Assembly (NCBI RefSeq): GCF_000803315.1
Contig: NZ_JRMH01000001.1
Location: 1 to 64,000 of the forward strand
Direction of reading: 5' to 3'
Source of the DNA: Pectobacterium actinidiae
GTDB lineage: Bacteria; Pseudomonadota; Gammaproteobacteria; Enterobacterales; Enterobacteriaceae
Length of the DNA: 64,000 nt
The position numbers and the translations under genes are program-made. Within the stretch, counting starts at the first letter, position 1, and each line of letters begins with the position of its first letter. The notes beneath the pieces are model-generated. The model made no database searches. It was not told the origin of the DNA and saw only the letters and a program-made list of their open reading frames with translations. Of the stretch, positions 8,281-17,948 are shown piece by piece.

Positions 8281-9456
8281 ATGTCTGTTAAGGATAACTG
8301 GGGCAGTCTAAAAAAAGCTCAAAAATGGTTTTGGGGGTTATTGACTCCGGCAGTGATCATAACCTCAGTTTCACTTACTTTTAATTGGGTCTTTTTGTTT
8401 CGAATCGGGAGGGAAGACCTGTTCATGCAGGTTGCCACACTGAGAGATCTGTTTTCAACACTAGCGTTTTTTTCAATCGTTAGCATTATATTATATTTAC
8501 TTGTGTTTTTTACACAGTCATTAATTTCAGTTTTGATTCTCAGAAGAACGGTGGAAAACTTTGAAGATTATAAAAGAATAAAATCCAGGTACTTGTTTTC
8601 ATTCATAGCGTGCTCAATCCTATCTTCAATAATATTATACTTGATAAGTTATTATTTCCCTAAGGTTGATGCTGAGGATAATAAATGGTTGGTTCCTTCT
8701 CAGTTTTTATTGATGGCGATTATAAATATAACGATATGCTTCTTTGGTAACAGGGGTATAATTCATAAAAAAACATATTTTATGACTGTTAAGGAAAAAA
8801 GATATTTTTATTTCAGGTATCACATTTTATATCCCGTTCTTTTAGGATTGGCTTCATGGTGTTTTGTTTTCCCGTTGGGTCTTTTGCTCAGGTTTGTTGA
8901 TTTTCCACCTGACACCAGTCTTTTTATACAAGTGATTTCTCTTAGTGGATTAACTATTCTTATTGTCCTGTTTTCACTAATACCTGGATTAACATATTTG
9001 TGGTTGCCTATATCGTTACGTATATCAGAGCAAATATTGAGTGTTACCTTGGCAGTGATAATGGCAATTTTTTTTTCATCAATAATTGCTCCTGTAATCC
9101 CAGTACAGATGATTAATCTTTCAATGAAATTATCTGGTATAACAAAATATGACGTTTATAACTATGCAGTGGCTCAAGATAAATATCCTATTGAAATGTT
9201 TGAATCTAAAAGCTGGTCTCTTAAAGAAAGTAACAATAAGGATTTTTTGATATTTAAAGGATTCTCTATTTATACAATAGGTTCTATAAGTCTAGTCTGT
9301 CCAGAGAATGTTTCAGATGCAATAAGCAAGAGCATGAAGTTTATATTTTTGGATTCTGATTATGATAAAAAGCTGAGGAGTGAATTATCTGCTTCTACAG
9401 CTGAGTGCAACGTTATTAATCAAGGGGAGTTTAAATCATGGAAGAGGCCAACATAA
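8281..9456 (+). CDS. Orphan A+T-rich polytopic membrane protein
   Basis: I do not recognise this 391-residue protein. It has about seven predicted membrane segments (roughly 19-38, 57-79, 105-125, 140-158, 178-200, 212-236 and 250-273), followed by a soluble C-terminal tail of about 110 residues with two cysteines. The start ATG has AGAGGAA upstream. Base use is far from its neighbours: 8461-8520 has 16 G+C of 60, and ATA, AGA and TTA codons are frequent, which points to horizontal transfer. Single foreign membrane proteins of this kind are often immunity or defence proteins, but nothing next to it (no toxin or effector gene) supports that. Confidence 0.75.
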   Translation: MSVKDNWGSLKKAQKWFWGLLTPAVIITSVSLTFNWVFLFRIGREDLFMQVATLRDLFSTLAFFSIVSIILYLLVFFTQSLISVLILRRTVENFEDYKRIKSRYLFSFIACSILSSIILYLISYYFPKVDAEDNKWLVPSQFLLMAIINITICFFGNRGIIHKKTYFMTVKEKRYFYFRYHILYPVLLGLASWCFVFPLGLLLRFVDFPPDTSLFIQVISLSGLTILIVLFSLIPGLTYLWLPISLRISEQILSVTLAVIMAIFFSSIIAPVIPVQMINLSMKLSGITKYDVYNYAVAQDKYPIEMFESKSWSLKESNNKDFLIFKGFSIYTIGSISLVCPENVSDAISKSMKFIFLDSDYDKKLRSELSASTAECNVINQGEFKSWKRPT

Positions 9457-9855
9457 GATGTATTAAGGTTGAGCCGGGCTGTACCACGTTTGCTAGCCTG
9501 AACGTATCTATATATGTTAGTGCCGTCTAGCTTCTCGCACTGAACAGATCGTCAGACTAAGCACTAGCTCGCACAGCTTACTCCACCTGCGACTACAGTC
9601 TCTTCTTTAGGCTGCTTGCGCCAGCGGTTTGTGACCTCACCTGTTGCTGCGGTGATGATATATTTCGCTTTTTCTCAGTAGCTTAAGGCTACTTCCCACT
9701 TCAGCAATAACATCGAGCTGGAACCTTACATTCAACGGCTGTGACTTTAGTAATTAACATGGAATAAACAAGTTATTAACAATGAATTCCTCAACTCGCA
9801 GATGTCACCGCTCAGCGCGTCCACGTTCAGGCTACTGCCTAAATAGAGGGCAAAG
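9457..9855. other. Apparently decayed, non-coding segment with a 12-bp inverted repeat
   Basis: No intact gene is seen in about 400 bases. A 12-bp perfect inverted repeat, TAGCCTGAACGT at 9494-9505 and its complement at 9823-9834, brackets 341 bases. Within it, 9564-9674 on the minus strand reads 36 stop-free codons ending EETVVAGGVSCAS, which looks like a real protein tail cut off upstream by a stop. This suggests the remnant of an inserted gene or small element, next to the foreign-looking membrane-protein gene. Confidence 0.4.
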
Positions 9856-9893
9856 AAAAAGGCGCTTAACCCAATAGGTAAAGCGCCTTTTTT
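9856..9893 (-). terminator. Terminator of dusB-fis
   Basis: The stem AAAGGCGCTT/AAGCGCCTTT with A-runs on one side and T-runs on the other starts 22 bases past the fis stop. It is a strong rho-independent terminator that could work on both strands. Confidence 0.92.
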
Positions 9894-9914
9894 CAAATGC
9901 TTAACTGATTAGTA

Positions 9915-10211
9915 TCAGTTCATGCCGTATTTTTTCAATTTCTTACGCAGAGTACCGCGGTTGATGCCCATCATCAGGGCCGCGCGGGTTTGGTTACCGC
10001 GGGTGTATTGCATCACCATGTCCAACAGTGGCTGTTCAACTTCAGCCAGTACCAGCTCATACAGGTCACTTACATCCTGACCGTTTAATTGAGCAAAATA
10101 GTTCTTCAGTGCCTGTTTAACCGAGTCGCGCAGGGGTTTTTGGGTTACCTGAGCCTGAGAGTTTACAGTGGAAACGGTCAGTACGTCAGAATTCACGCGT
10201 TGTTCGAACAT
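9915..10211 (-). CDS. fis: DNA-binding protein Fis
   Basis: This 98-residue nucleoid protein is essentially identical to E. coli Fis. The C-terminal helix-turn-helix [24 protein letters not shown] binds degenerate sites, bends DNA and activates rRNA and tRNA promoters; the N-terminal beta-hairpin contacts invertases. It is the second gene of dusB-fis and starts 23 bases past the dusB stop. In E. coli it is made in a burst on nutrient upshift and shut off by autorepression and ppGpp acting at the promoter upstream of dusB, which is conserved here. Confidence 0.98.
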
Positions 10212-10234
10212 AGTTCTGTCAGCTCTTTTTCTGT

Positions 10235-11200
10235 TTACGCAAGATTTTCAAAATATGCCTTCAACGCCTCCAGCTGCTCGCTGGCATCCTCAATGGCGTT
10301 GAATGTGCGCCTAAACTGGTCGTTTGGGGCATGCTCCTGGAGATACCAGGATACGTGCTTACGAGCGATACGAAATCCCTTGCCTGGACCATAAAAGTCG
10401 TGCAATTCCCGTATATGCTCGATCAACAAGCGCTTGACCTCTGCCAATGGCATCGGTGCCAGCAACTCCCCTGTGTCCAGATAATGCTGGATTTCCCGAA
10501 AGATCCAGGGTCTTCCCTGAGCGGCTCGTCCTATCATCAGGGCGTCAGCCCCAGTGTAGTCAAGAACCGCTCTGGCTTTATGCGGGTCTGTAATGTCGCC
10601 ATTCGCAATAATAGGAATGGAAACGGCCTGCTTAACTGCCCGAATGCTGTCGTATTCTGCGAAACCATTGAACAGGCACGCACGGGTGCGTCCGTGAATG
10701 GTTAACGCCTGAATGCCACAGTCTTCAGCCAATTTGGCAATTTCTACACAGTTGCGGTGCTCTGGTGCCCAACCGGTTCGGATCTTCAGTGTTACCGGTA
10801 CGTCTACCGCTTTCACTACCGTAGAGAGGATCTGTTTGACCAAATCCGGATACTGCAATAACGCAGATCCTGCCATCTTGCGGTTCACCTTCTTCGCCGG
10901 GCAGCCCATATTGATGTCGATGATCTGCGCGCCGGAATCAGCGTTGATTCTCGCTGCCGCCGCCATCTCATCGGGGTCACAACCGGCAATTTGCACGGCT
11001 CTGATACCCGGTTCATCGCTATGTACCATTCGCAAACGCGACTTGTCTGAACGCCACACTTCCGGGTTGGAAGAAAGCATTTCAGACACGGTCATTCCAG
11101 CGCCCATCGCATGACAGAGTGCTCTAAATGGGCGATCGCTAATACCAGCCATTGGGGCTGCTATCAAGCGATTACTAAGCTGAAATTGTCCAATGTGCAT
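10235..11200 (-). CDS. dusB: tRNA-dihydrouridine synthase B
   Basis: This 321-residue FMN enzyme reduces uridine to dihydrouridine in the tRNA D-loop using NADPH. It has an N-terminal TIM barrel beginning [17 protein letters not shown], the active-site cysteine in [20 protein letters not shown], and [18 protein letters not shown] at the phosphate-binding loop. An upstream in-frame ATG exists at 11230, but [12 protein letters not shown] at 11200 matches the E. coli start and gives the same 321-residue length. The start has only a poor ribosome-binding site, as in E. coli, where dusB translation is weak and helps fis translation. Confidence 0.96.
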
Positions 11201-11238
11201 AGACAAAAATTGACCATACTGTGCCTGCAAGGGCGCGT

Positions 11239-11267
11239 ATATTACGCATTTTTTACGTCAGATGAAA
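11239..11267 (-). promoter_or_regulatory. dusB-fis promoter
   Basis: On the minus strand a -35-like TTTCAT (11262-11267) and a -10 TAATAT (11239-11244) are 17 bases apart and followed by the G+C-rich discriminator ACGCGCCC. The whole stretch from about 11200 to 11290 is close to the E. coli fis promoter. The discriminator explains stringent and growth-rate control in that promoter. The remaining bases up to 11557 are A+T-rich and show no gene or repeat I recognise. Confidence 0.85.
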
Positions 11268-11515
11268 GGCCAAACTTTGACCAATTTACGGCTATCGATC
11301 AATGAAAATGCAGTTCGTAGAGGTATATAAAAATATTATTCATATTTAACAGTGCGTTATGTTTTTGTGTTGGTTTTTTGCTCGGTAAAATATTCATCTG
11401 CTTACAGAATTTTATCTGTAGGCGCGGTCATTTTTAGTGGAGATACAGCAGGCTATCAATGTTTTATTAGTGAAATGCGTTGGTTTGTGCGGCTAAAAAG
11501 AACGTTGATTTGTCT

Positions 11516-11547
11516 GAGGCTGGCCGACGAATGGCCTTGCCAGCCTC
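11516..11547 (-). terminator. Possible terminator of the carbonic anhydrase gene
   Basis: A 9-bp stem (GAGGCTGGC with GCCAGCCTC) begins about 10 bases past the stop of the carbonic anhydrase gene. On the minus strand a T-rich stretch follows only after about 20 bases, so efficiency is uncertain. Confidence 0.45.
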
Positions 11548-11557
11548 GCGAAGTGGC

Positions 11558-12292
11558 TTAATGGATGATGATTCGGCCATTAAGCGGCTGTAGGGGGCGA
11601 TTGTTGGCGTGATGCATGACCAGGCTGAACTGGTTTATTTGTTCGGCTGAGGCGGTGACGGGATGATCCAGTACCAGCCAGCGAATGCCTTCCGAGCACG
11701 GTGGTGTCGTCAGTGATCCACTGAACCGATAGTAGTTTAACGACGAAGGTAACAAGGCCTGAATCGCGATTGGCGTGCGCACGTCCTCTGCCTGATTAAC
11801 CTGAGCCGGAATCTGCTGCCATATCGTGGCTAACGGCTGATTGGCCTCTCCTTCCTGAAACATCAGCGCAATAACGGTGAGCGCACCAGACGCGTCTTTA
11901 TAGACAAAATGGCCTTCCAGTGGAAACTGTTTACTGTCAATTTCATTCTCGCTCGGTGCGTGAAAGTGAAACTGCTGCAAGGTGAATGTCTCGTTATCCA
12001 ATACCAGCGTATTCTCCGCGCTGACGTTCACCTGAACGGTATGCCCATTGTTGATAATCTGCTGTGTCCCAGGCAGGAAAGCCAGCTGTAAGGGGGCATG
12101 TTGAGCGCTCAGTGCCTGGCGGATATTGATAGGAGATTGGTTTTTACCGGTTTCACACAGTGAGAAGTCTGGAGACAGCTTTCCCCAGTGTGCGGGATCG
12201 CCGTTGCCTTCATAGCCCCAGTGCACCGGATCGGCTGCCAAAGCGGAAAAGCTGGCCGACAGCATAAGTACGATAGAGAGTTTACCTTTCAT
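11558..12292 (-). CDS. Periplasmic alpha-carbonic anhydrase
   Basis: This 244-residue zinc enzyme interconverts CO2 and bicarbonate. A signal peptide ends SFSALA (about residue 19), so the mature enzyme is periplasmic. The alpha-class motifs are present: NQSPINI, the first two zinc histidines in QQFHFHAPSEN, the third in LEGHFVYKD, and the substrate-pocket SLTTPPCSEGIRW with its cysteine that can pair with one near the N-terminus (FSLCETGK). The length is normal for bacterial alpha enzymes. It is a single gene with terminator-like stems on both sides. Such enzymes are thought to help retain CO2/bicarbonate and buffer periplasmic pH. Confidence 0.95.
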   Translation of the reverse strand: MKGKLSIVLMLSASFSALAADPVHWGYEGNGDPAHWGKLSPDFSLCETGKNQSPINIRQALSAQHAPLQLAFLPGTQQIINNGHTVQVNVSAENTLVLDNETFTLQQFHFHAPSENEIDSKQFPLEGHFVYKDASGALTVIALMFQEGEANQPLATIWQQIPAQVNQAEDVRTPIAIQALLPSSLNYYRFSGSLTTPPCSEGIRWLVLDHPVTASAEQINQFSLVMHHANNRPLQPLNGRIIIH

Positions 12293-12388
12293 TTTTCATC
12301 CCTTGAAAATAATGATACGGCATCGTTGAGTGCCGGCTGCATCATACGCCAGCTTTTCGGGATAAATAATGAGGTATAACAAGAAGTG

Positions 12389-12415
12389 CGCCCACCGTTG
12401 CACGTACGGTGGGCG
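12389..12415 (-). terminator. Terminator of the panF-prmA unit
   Basis: A perfect 10-bp stem (CGCCCACCGT with ACGGTGGGCG, 7-base loop) begins 14 bases past the prmA stop on the minus strand. It is followed by a mixed T-rich stretch rather than a clean U-tract. Confidence 0.6.
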
Positions 12416-12429
12416 ATAAGAAAGTGGTG

Positions 12430-13317
12430 TTAAACGGCTTTTCTGATACCCGTAATGCGGCACCACTCTTCGCGTTCAGCCACCGGATCGAGCGTGAATT
12501 TGTCTGCGTAGGCTTCTGCGACGCCTTCGGCCTGCGTGGCGAGTACGCCGGACAGGCCGAGGTGACCGCCTGCTTTTGGCAGATCGCTAATCAGCGGTGC
12601 CAACTCGCGCAGCGGGCCAGCAAGGATGTTGGCGACGACGACATCGGCAGACAGGTCGGCAGGCTGGTCTTTCGGCAGATAAAGCTCAAGACGCTCAGAA
12701 ACGCCGTTGCGCTGTGCGTTGTCGCGGCTGGCCTGAATCGCCTGTGGATCGATATCAATCCCGATAGCACGTGCTGCACCCAGTTTCAGCGCTGCAATCG
12801 CCAGAATGCCGGAACCGCAGCCGAAATCGATGATTGTTTTACCTTCCAGATCCAGCCCATCGAGCCATTGCAGGCACAACGCGGTTGTTGGGTGAGTGCC
12901 AGTGCCGAACGCCAGACCGGGGTCGAGCATCACGTTGACGGCGTTCGGGTCAGGAATCTCACGCCAGCTTGGGCAAATCCACAGACGTTTGCCGAACTGC
13001 ATCGGGTGGAAGTTATCCATCCACTCGCGCTCCCAGTCTTTGTCTTCCAACTGCTCGATTTTGTGTTTAAAACCTGCGCCCAGCAGCGGCTCTTGCTCCA
13101 GCACGGCGATAACCGCGTTCATATCGGTTTCGGCATCGTACAGCGCAATGGCGTCAGTATCACCCCACAGGCGAGTTTCGCCTGGCAGCGGTTCGAACAC
13201 GGGGTTATCGTGCGTATCCTGAAACGTAACGGATACCGCACCGCTTTCCATCATGACGTCACCCAGTTGTTCAGCAACCTTTCCTGAGGTGTTTATTTTC
13301 AGTTGAATCCACGGCAT
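12430..13317 (-). CDS. prmA: Ribosomal protein L11 methyltransferase
   Basis: This 295-residue cytoplasmic enzyme trimethylates L11 on several amino groups using S-adenosylmethionine. It has the N-terminal L11-recognition domain, then the linker [15 protein letters not shown] and the SAM-binding [18 protein letters not shown]. Asparagine in [11 protein letters not shown] corresponds to the catalytic NxL motif. It lies 17 bases after panF, as in E. coli, and is probably co-transcribed with yhdT-panF. Confidence 0.97.
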   Translation of the reverse strand: MPWIQLKINTSGKVAEQLGDVMMESGAVSVTFQDTHDNPVFEPLPGETRLWGDTDAIALYDAETDMNAVIAVLEQEPLLGAGFKHKIEQLEDKDWEREWMDNFHPMQFGKRLWICPSWREIPDPNAVNVMLDPGLAFGTGTHPTTALCLQWLDGLDLEGKTIIDFGCGSGILAIAALKLGAARAIGIDIDPQAIQASRDNAQRNGVSERLELYLPKDQPADLSADVVVANILAGPLRELAPLISDLPKAGGHLGLSGVLATQAEGVAEAYADKFTLDPVAEREEWCRITGIRKAV

Positions 13318-13334
13318 AGCAGTCTCTATTACAT

Positions 13335-14786
13335 TTAAAGTGAAGATGAAGCGGCAACCGGCTCTGGTGGATTATGACCAAAGCGGTTGCCAATAATAAA
13401 CGCCATCAGGCTGAGTAACAGCGATGGCACAATCGGGTGATAGCCAGCCAACTGAAGATTGAAGCTAGCCAGTAAGGTATAGCAAATCGCCCCGGTGAAC
13501 ATGGCGCTAAGCGCGCCTGCGGCATTCGCGCGCTCCCAATACAGACCCAGCACCAGCGGCCACAGGAACACGGCTTCCAGCCCACCAAATGCCAGCAGAT
13601 TCAGCCAGATGATCATATCCGGTGGCCGTAAGGAGGCCAGCAGTACCAGCAGACCCAACACCAGGGTGGTCATGCTGGACAGAATCTTAATGCGGCGTTC
13701 GTTATGGATCTGCTGCGGACGCACGCTGAGATAGAGATCTTTGATGATCGTCGCGGAGGCCTGAAGCAGATGCGCATTAATGTTGGACATGATAGCGGCC
13801 ATTGGCGCGGCGAGAAAGATCCCCGCGGCCAGCGGCGGTAGGACGGTGACCATCAGCGCCGGTAACACCTGATCGGGAATCGTCAGATTCGGCATCACAG
13901 CACGACCCAGCGCACCGGCCAGATGCATGCCGAGCATCAGTATGCCGATGACGATCGTGCCGATAATAATCCCACGGTGCAGCGCCTTGCTGTCGCGGTA
14001 AGAGATACAGCGCACGGCGGTGTTTGGCAGGCCGATGACCCCGAAGCAGACCAGCACCCAGAATGAAGCCATAAACGGCATCGACAGAATGCCGTTGCTG
14101 CCCTGTGGCGACACCAGCATTGGGTCGATCTGTTGCAGCTTATCGACCGCGCTGTGCAAACCGCCAGCAGCATAGATCACGCCGACCAGCAGGATGACGG
14201 TGCCGATCAACATCACGATGCCCTGCATCGCATCATTGAGCACGCTGGCGCGGAAACCGCCAAACGTGGTGTACAGCGCGATAGTGACGCCGAAAATCAG
14301 CAGACCGATGTCGTAAGGGATGTTCGCTGCGGTTTCCAGCAGGCGCGCACCGCCGATGAACTGTACGGCCATCGCGCCGATAAACGCGACCAGCAGGCTG
14401 ATGCTGGCGAACCAAACCAGCAGTGGGCTGTTGTAGCGGGCGTACAGCATGTCGTTCAGCGTGATGGCGTTATAGCGCCGCGCCAGAATGGCGAATTTTT
14501 TCCCCAGAATCCCCAGCGACAGTAGCATAGTAGGAAGCTGGATCATCGACAGCAGCACCCAGCCCAGCCCGTATTTATACGCGGCACCCGGCCCGCCGAT
14601 AAAGGAGCTGGCACTGACGTACGTACCGATGAGCGTCATCGCCAGAACAAACCCGCCCATCGAGCGGCCGCCGAGGAAATACTCGTTAAGAAAGTTACCC
14701 GCCTGACGGCGACGGTACGCGTAGACTGACAGCCCGAAGACCAGCAGCAGGTAGCCAATCAGCGGCAATAAGATTTCAATTTGCAT
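13335..14786 (-). CDS. panF: Sodium/pantothenate symporter
   Basis: This 483-residue inner-membrane protein of the sodium:solute symporter family imports pantothenate for coenzyme A synthesis. It has about 12-13 membrane segments and the family signature around [24 protein letters not shown] at 14792 is in frame, but the ATG at 14786 has GGAG at 7 bases and gives the E. coli length of 483, so I prefer it. It overlaps the yhdT end by 11 bases, implying coupled translation. Confidence 0.96.
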   Translation of the reverse strand: MQIEILLPLIGYLLLVFGLSVYAYRRRQAGNFLNEYFLGGRSMGGFVLAMTLIGTYVSASSFIGGPGAAYKYGLGWVLLSMIQLPTMLLSLGILGKKFAILARRYNAITLNDMLYARYNSPLLVWFASISLLVAFIGAMAVQFIGGARLLETAANIPYDIGLLIFGVTIALYTTFGGFRASVLNDAMQGIVMLIGTVILLVGVIYAAGGLHSAVDKLQQIDPMLVSPQGSNGILSMPFMASFWVLVCFGVIGLPNTAVRCISYRDSKALHRGIIIGTIVIGILMLGMHLAGALGRAVMPNLTIPDQVLPALMVTVLPPLAAGIFLAAPMAAIMSNINAHLLQASATIIKDLYLSVRPQQIHNERRIKILSSMTTLVLGLLVLLASLRPPDMIIWLNLLAFGGLEAVFLWPLVLGLYWERANAAGALSAMFTGAICYTLLASFNLQLAGYHPIVPSLLLSLMAFIIGNRFGHNPPEPVAASSSL

Positions 14787-15018
14787 CGTCACTCTCCAGT
14801 GAGATATCGCGGAAAATAACGCGCACCATCAGCCAGCACAGCAGCGTAAACACGAGCGGCAGCAGTAGGCAGGCCATCTCAAACCAGTGTGGAAGGCCGG
14901 TGATCCCTTGCGTGTTGTCAGGCAAATAGGCGGCAAGCACCCAGGCCACTAAATAAACCAGCGTCAGGCCAAAAGCCCAGCGGGCCTCTTTGTGCGCCTG
15001 AGGAAAGCGTGTATCCAT
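14776..15018 (-). CDS. yhdT: YhdT family small membrane protein
   Basis: This 80-residue protein has two membrane segments separated by a short loop and starts MDTRFPQAHKEARWA, like E. coli YhdT. An upstream start at 15051 would add 11 residues, but ATG 15018 matches the family. Its function is not known. It always precedes panF in enterics and overlaps it here, so a supporting role for PanF is possible but unproven. Confidence 0.9.
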   Translation of the reverse strand: MDTRFPQAHKEARWAFGLTLVYLVAWVLAAYLPDNTQGITGLPHWFEMACLLLPLVFTLLCWLMVRVIFRDISLESDDAN

Positions 15019-15443
15019 GTTCTTCTCCACCGTAAATGGGAGGATTGGCATCGTTATGAACGTCGTGATGACGAAAGCGGGAATTTTACGGCATGTGAGC
15101 CAATTGACTAGTAAGAATTACGCCATCAGCGTAAAAGCCAGCCGTGGGGTACGTATTGTCTGACAACAAAAGCCAGCTTTGCGATAGGTGTTAACAAGGA
15201 AGTATGACGCGCGGTCTTACCGTTCTATTTCGGTTTGGTGAGTAACAGAGCAGGACGGAAATAACACTTATCTCGCCAAAAAATAATACTAAATGAGTAT
15301 CCTGGCTTATTAATCTTGAGGTAATTAGTTAATGATGGACGTCACATCGCATTATTTTCTCAGGAGAACGTTTACTATAGGGCTATTATTTATCGTCTGC
15401 TATTCCAGTGCGGAATAGTTAAAGATGAACCAAAGGAGTCGTT
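15019..15443. promoter_or_regulatory. Divergent control region of yhdT-panF and the molbindin gene
   Basis: This 425-base non-coding stretch separates divergent genes. The clearest feature is a dyad at 15400-15418, CTATTCC-AGTGC-GGAATAG, 26 bases before the molbindin ATG, where an operator or leader hairpin would sit. I found no ModE-type site (a pair of TATATAAC-like arms). The rest is unremarkable. Confidence 0.4.
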
Positions 15444-15872
15444 ATGTCAGTTTCAGCAAGAAATCAGCTTTCGGGTGTTGTGTCTTCCATTGTTGAGGGT
15501 GCGGTAAACAATGAAGTCGCACTGACCCTGGAAAGTGGGGATAAGTTAACGACGGTGATTACACGAGCCAGTTGTCAATCGATGGACCTGGCCGTTGGCA
15601 AGCCAGCGATAGCGTTGGTGAAAGCACCTTGGGTCATTCTGGCATCCGCCGAATGTGGTTTGAATTTTTCTGCCCGCAATCAGTTTCACGGCAAAGTGAG
15701 TGCCGTGGTTAAAGGTGCCGTAAACTCGACGGTACAACTGGTTACCACTGGTGGGTTGACGCTGACCTCAACCGTTACCAATGAAAGCCTGGAAGACATG
15801 CACATTGATGTAGGCAGTGAATTGATTGCTCTGGTTAAGGCTTCCAGTATTATTCTGGCTACCCGTAAATAA
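15444..15872 (+). CDS. Tandem-Mop molybdate-binding protein (molbindin)
   Basis: This 142-residue cytoplasmic protein consists of two Mop/TOBE domains of about 68 residues each. The repeats begin SARNQLSGVVSSIVEGAVN and SARNQFHGKVSAVVKGAVN and both end in an ALVKA(P/S)...ILA strand. Such di-Mop proteins assemble as rings that bind several molybdate or tungstate ions and buffer the oxyanion for molybdenum-cofactor synthesis. The start has a perfect AAGGAG site. It is a single gene; the msrP molybdoenzyme lies 4 kb away. Confidence 0.93.
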   Translation: MSVSARNQLSGVVSSIVEGAVNNEVALTLESGDKLTTVITRASCQSMDLAVGKPAIALVKAPWVILASAECGLNFSARNQFHGKVSAVVKGAVNSTVQLVTTGGLTLTSTVTNESLEDMHIDVGSELIALVKASSIILATRK

Positions 15873-15928
15873 TTGCGTTTTCTTTAGCGAATTTAAATAG
15901 CTCTTATTTCCCGTTTGAATAGCTAATA

Positions 15929-15996
15929 CACCCTAAATAATTCGAGTTGCAGGAACGCTGCTAGCAGCGACCCTACAACTTGAAGTATGACGGGTA
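15929..15996. repeat. Palindromic intergenic repeat, copy 1 (short form)
   Basis: The element is about 68 bases. It has the ends CCCTAAATAATTCGAG and, in inverse orientation, CTTGAAGTATGACGGGTA, which are imperfect inverted repeats of each other, around a centre with the palindrome CGCTGCTAGCAGCG. The same ends occur at 21721-21843 and 60780-60977. It lies between the molbindin gene and the accC terminator. Confidence 0.85.
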
Positions 15997-16058
15997 TATC
16001 AGGTATTGCTGGGAGTGTGATGGGGATTATTTAAGAAATATACATCAGCATAAATAAC

Positions 16059-16083
16059 AAAGGCCAGCTTGTGCTGGCCTTTT
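16059..16083 (-). terminator. Terminator of aroQ-accB-accC (bidirectional)
   Basis: A 10-bp stem (AAAGGCCAGC with GCTGGCCTTT, TTGT loop) lies 20 bases past the accC stop and between convergent genes. T-rich flanks on both strands suit two-way termination. Confidence 0.88.
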
Positions 16084-16101
16084 GACTCGATTACGCAGTC
16101 T

Positions 16102-17445
16102 TTACTGCAAGCCGAGTTTCTTCTCCAGATAGTGGATGTTCGTGCCACCTCTCTGGAAGTTTTCGTCGCTCATGATCTTCATCTGAAGTTCGATGTTGGT
16201 TTTGATGCCATCGATAATCAGTTCAGCCAGCGCGTTCTTCATACGGGAAATCGCGATTTCGCGCGTTTCGCCGTAGGTGATCAGCTTGCCGATCATGGAA
16301 TCGTAATATGGCGGCACGGTATAACCGGCGTAAATATGCGATTCCCAACGAACACCAAAGCCGCCCGGCGCGTGGAAACGCGTGATTTTACCTGGGCTTG
16401 GCAGGAAAGAGTTCGGGTCTTCCGCGTTGATACGGCATTCCACCGCATGGCCGCGAACCTTAACGTCTTTCTGCTTGATGGACAGCGGCAGACCAGCAGC
16501 AATACGCAGCTGTTCTTTGATCAGATCCACGCCGGTAATCATCTCGGTGACCGGATGCTCCACCTGAATACGGGTGTTCATTTCAATGAAGTAGAACTCA
16601 CCGTTTTCGTACAGGAACTCGAACGTACCCGCGCCGCGATAGTTGATATCGATACAGGCTTTCGCGCAGCGATCGCCGATATTGCGGCGCAGTTCATCGG
16701 TAATGCCCGGTGCTGGCGCTTCTTCCACCACTTTCTGGTGGCGACGCTGCATGGAGCAGTCACGCTCGGCCAGATAAACGGCGTGACCCTGACCGTCAGC
16801 CAGTACCTGAATTTCCACGTGACGCGGGTTTTCCAGGTATTTTTCCATGTAAACCATGTCGTTGTTGAAAGCCGCTTTGGCTTCCGCACGGGTCATGTTG
16901 ATGGATTGTTCCAGCTCTTTGTCGCTGCGCACGACGCGCATACCACGACCGCCGCCGCCGCCAGAGGCTTTGATGATGACCGGATAGCCGATGCGTTTTG
17001 CATGAGCACGGTTAGCGTCCATGTCACCGTCTAACGGGCCATCAGAGCCAGGTACGGTTGGAACACCTGCTTTTTTCATGGCGGTGATGGCAGACACTTT
17101 GTCGCCCATCAGGCGAATAGTTTCTGCACGAGGGCCGATGAAAATAAAGCCGGAACGTTCAACCTGCTCGGCAAAATCTGCGTTTTCGGACAGGAAGCCG
17201 TAGCCTGGGTGAATCGCGACGGCACCGGTGATTTCCGCAGCGGAAATAATCGCTGGGATGTTCAGATAGCTTTTTGTTGACGGAGCCGGGCCGATACACA
17301 CGGTTTCGTCCGCCAGCAATACGTGTTTCAAATCGCGATCCGCACTGGAGTGAACGGCGACGGTTTTGATGCCCAGCTCTTTACAGGCACGCAAAATACG
17401 CAGCGCGATCTCTCCGCGGTTAGCGATAACGATTTTATCTAGCAT
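16102..17445 (-). CDS. accC: Acetyl-CoA carboxylase, biotin carboxylase subunit
   Basis: This 447-residue cytoplasmic enzyme carboxylates biotin on AccB using ATP and bicarbonate, the first half-reaction of fatty-acid synthesis. It starts [17 protein letters not shown], has the glycine-rich ATP-grasp loop [13 protein letters not shown], the catalytic [14 protein letters not shown] region and the C-terminal domain. It is two residues shorter than the E. coli protein. It follows accB by 11 bases in the conserved accBC order. Confidence 0.98.
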   Translation of the reverse strand: MLDKIVIANRGEIALRILRACKELGIKTVAVHSSADRDLKHVLLADETVCIGPAPSTKSYLNIPAIISAAEITGAVAIHPGYGFLSENADFAEQVERSGFIFIGPRAETIRLMGDKVSAITAMKKAGVPTVPGSDGPLDGDMDANRAHAKRIGYPVIIKASGGGGGRGMRVVRSDKELEQSINMTRAEAKAAFNNDMVYMEKYLENPRHVEIQVLADGQGHAVYLAERDCSMQRRHQKVVEEAPAPGITDELRRNIGDRCAKACIDINYRGAGTFEFLYENGEFYFIEMNTRIQVEHPVTEMITGVDLIKEQLRIAAGLPLSIKQKDVKVRGHAVECRINAEDPNSFLPSPGKITRFHAPGGFGVRWESHIYAGYTVPPYYDSMIGKLITYGETREIAISRMKNALAELIIDGIKTNIELQMKIMSDENFQRGGTNIHYLEKKLGLQ

Positions 17446-17456
17446 GATAAGCCTCG

Positions 17457-17924
17457 TTATTCGATGACAATCAGTGGCTCGTCAAATTCGACTGGCTGAC
17501 CGCTTTCGAGCAGAATGGCCTTAACCACGCCCGCTTTGTCGGCTTCGATCTGGTTCATCATTTTCATGGCTTCGACGATGCACAGGGTATCGCCAACGTT
17601 GACGCGCTGACCCACTTCCACGAAGGCTTTAGCATCCGGGCTTGGGGTGCGATAGAAGGTTCCAACCATTGGAGAACGAACGATGTGTCCACTGATGGCA
17701 GCCGGTGCGGCAGCAGCTTCCACTGGCGCTGGTGCAACGGCGGCAGCCAGAGCAGGCTGTGGCTGCATCATTGGCGTAGCGTAAGCCTGTTGCATCATCG
17801 GGTAGTTAACCGCAGCTGGGGCACGACTGATACGTACTGATTCTTCACCTTCAGAAATTTCCAGTTCGGCGATGCCGGACTCTTCAACCAGTTCGATCAG
17901 TTTTTTGATTTTACGAATATCCAT
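17457..17924 (-). CDS. accB: Biotin carboxyl carrier protein
   Basis: This 155-residue protein carries biotin between AccC and the AccAD transferase. The C-terminal biotinyl domain has the modified lysine at about residue 121 in EAMKMMNQ and the enteric thumb region near TPSPDAKAF. An Ala/Pro-rich linker (about residues 35-75) joins it to the N-terminal segment [16 protein letters not shown], which in E. coli takes part in autoregulation. It sits 24 bases after aroQ. Confidence 0.98.
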   Translation of the reverse strand: MDIRKIKKLIELVEESGIAELEISEGEESVRISRAPAAVNYPMMQQAYATPMMQPQPALAAAVAPAPVEAAAAPAAISGHIVRSPMVGTFYRTPSPDAKAFVEVGQRVNVGDTLCIVEAMKMMNQIEADKAGVVKAILLESGQPVEFDEPLIVIE

Positions 17925-17948
17925 GGATGTGGTTCCGTACTCTTTTGT

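Noticed and set aside
8281..9456. Calling the membrane protein a bacteriocin or type VI immunity protein
   Set aside because: No effector or toxin gene lies beside it and no immunity family is recognisable; composition alone is not enough.
11352..11561. 69-codon open frame on the plus strand after the fis promoter region
   Set aside because: No ribosome-binding site or family resemblance; it runs into the end of the carbonic anhydrase gene.
12409..13287. 292-codon open frame on the plus strand
   Set aside because: It lies entirely opposite prmA, whose motifs are clear; the frame has no family features and is a G+C shadow.
15929..15996. CRISPR or tandem repeat in the palindromic elements
   Set aside because: Copies are dispersed, not arrayed, and no regular repeat-spacer pattern occurs anywhere in the window.
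16069..17034. 321-codon open frame on the plus strand
   Set aside because: It is antisense to accC and has a composition rich in His, Phe and Val typical of a shadow frame.
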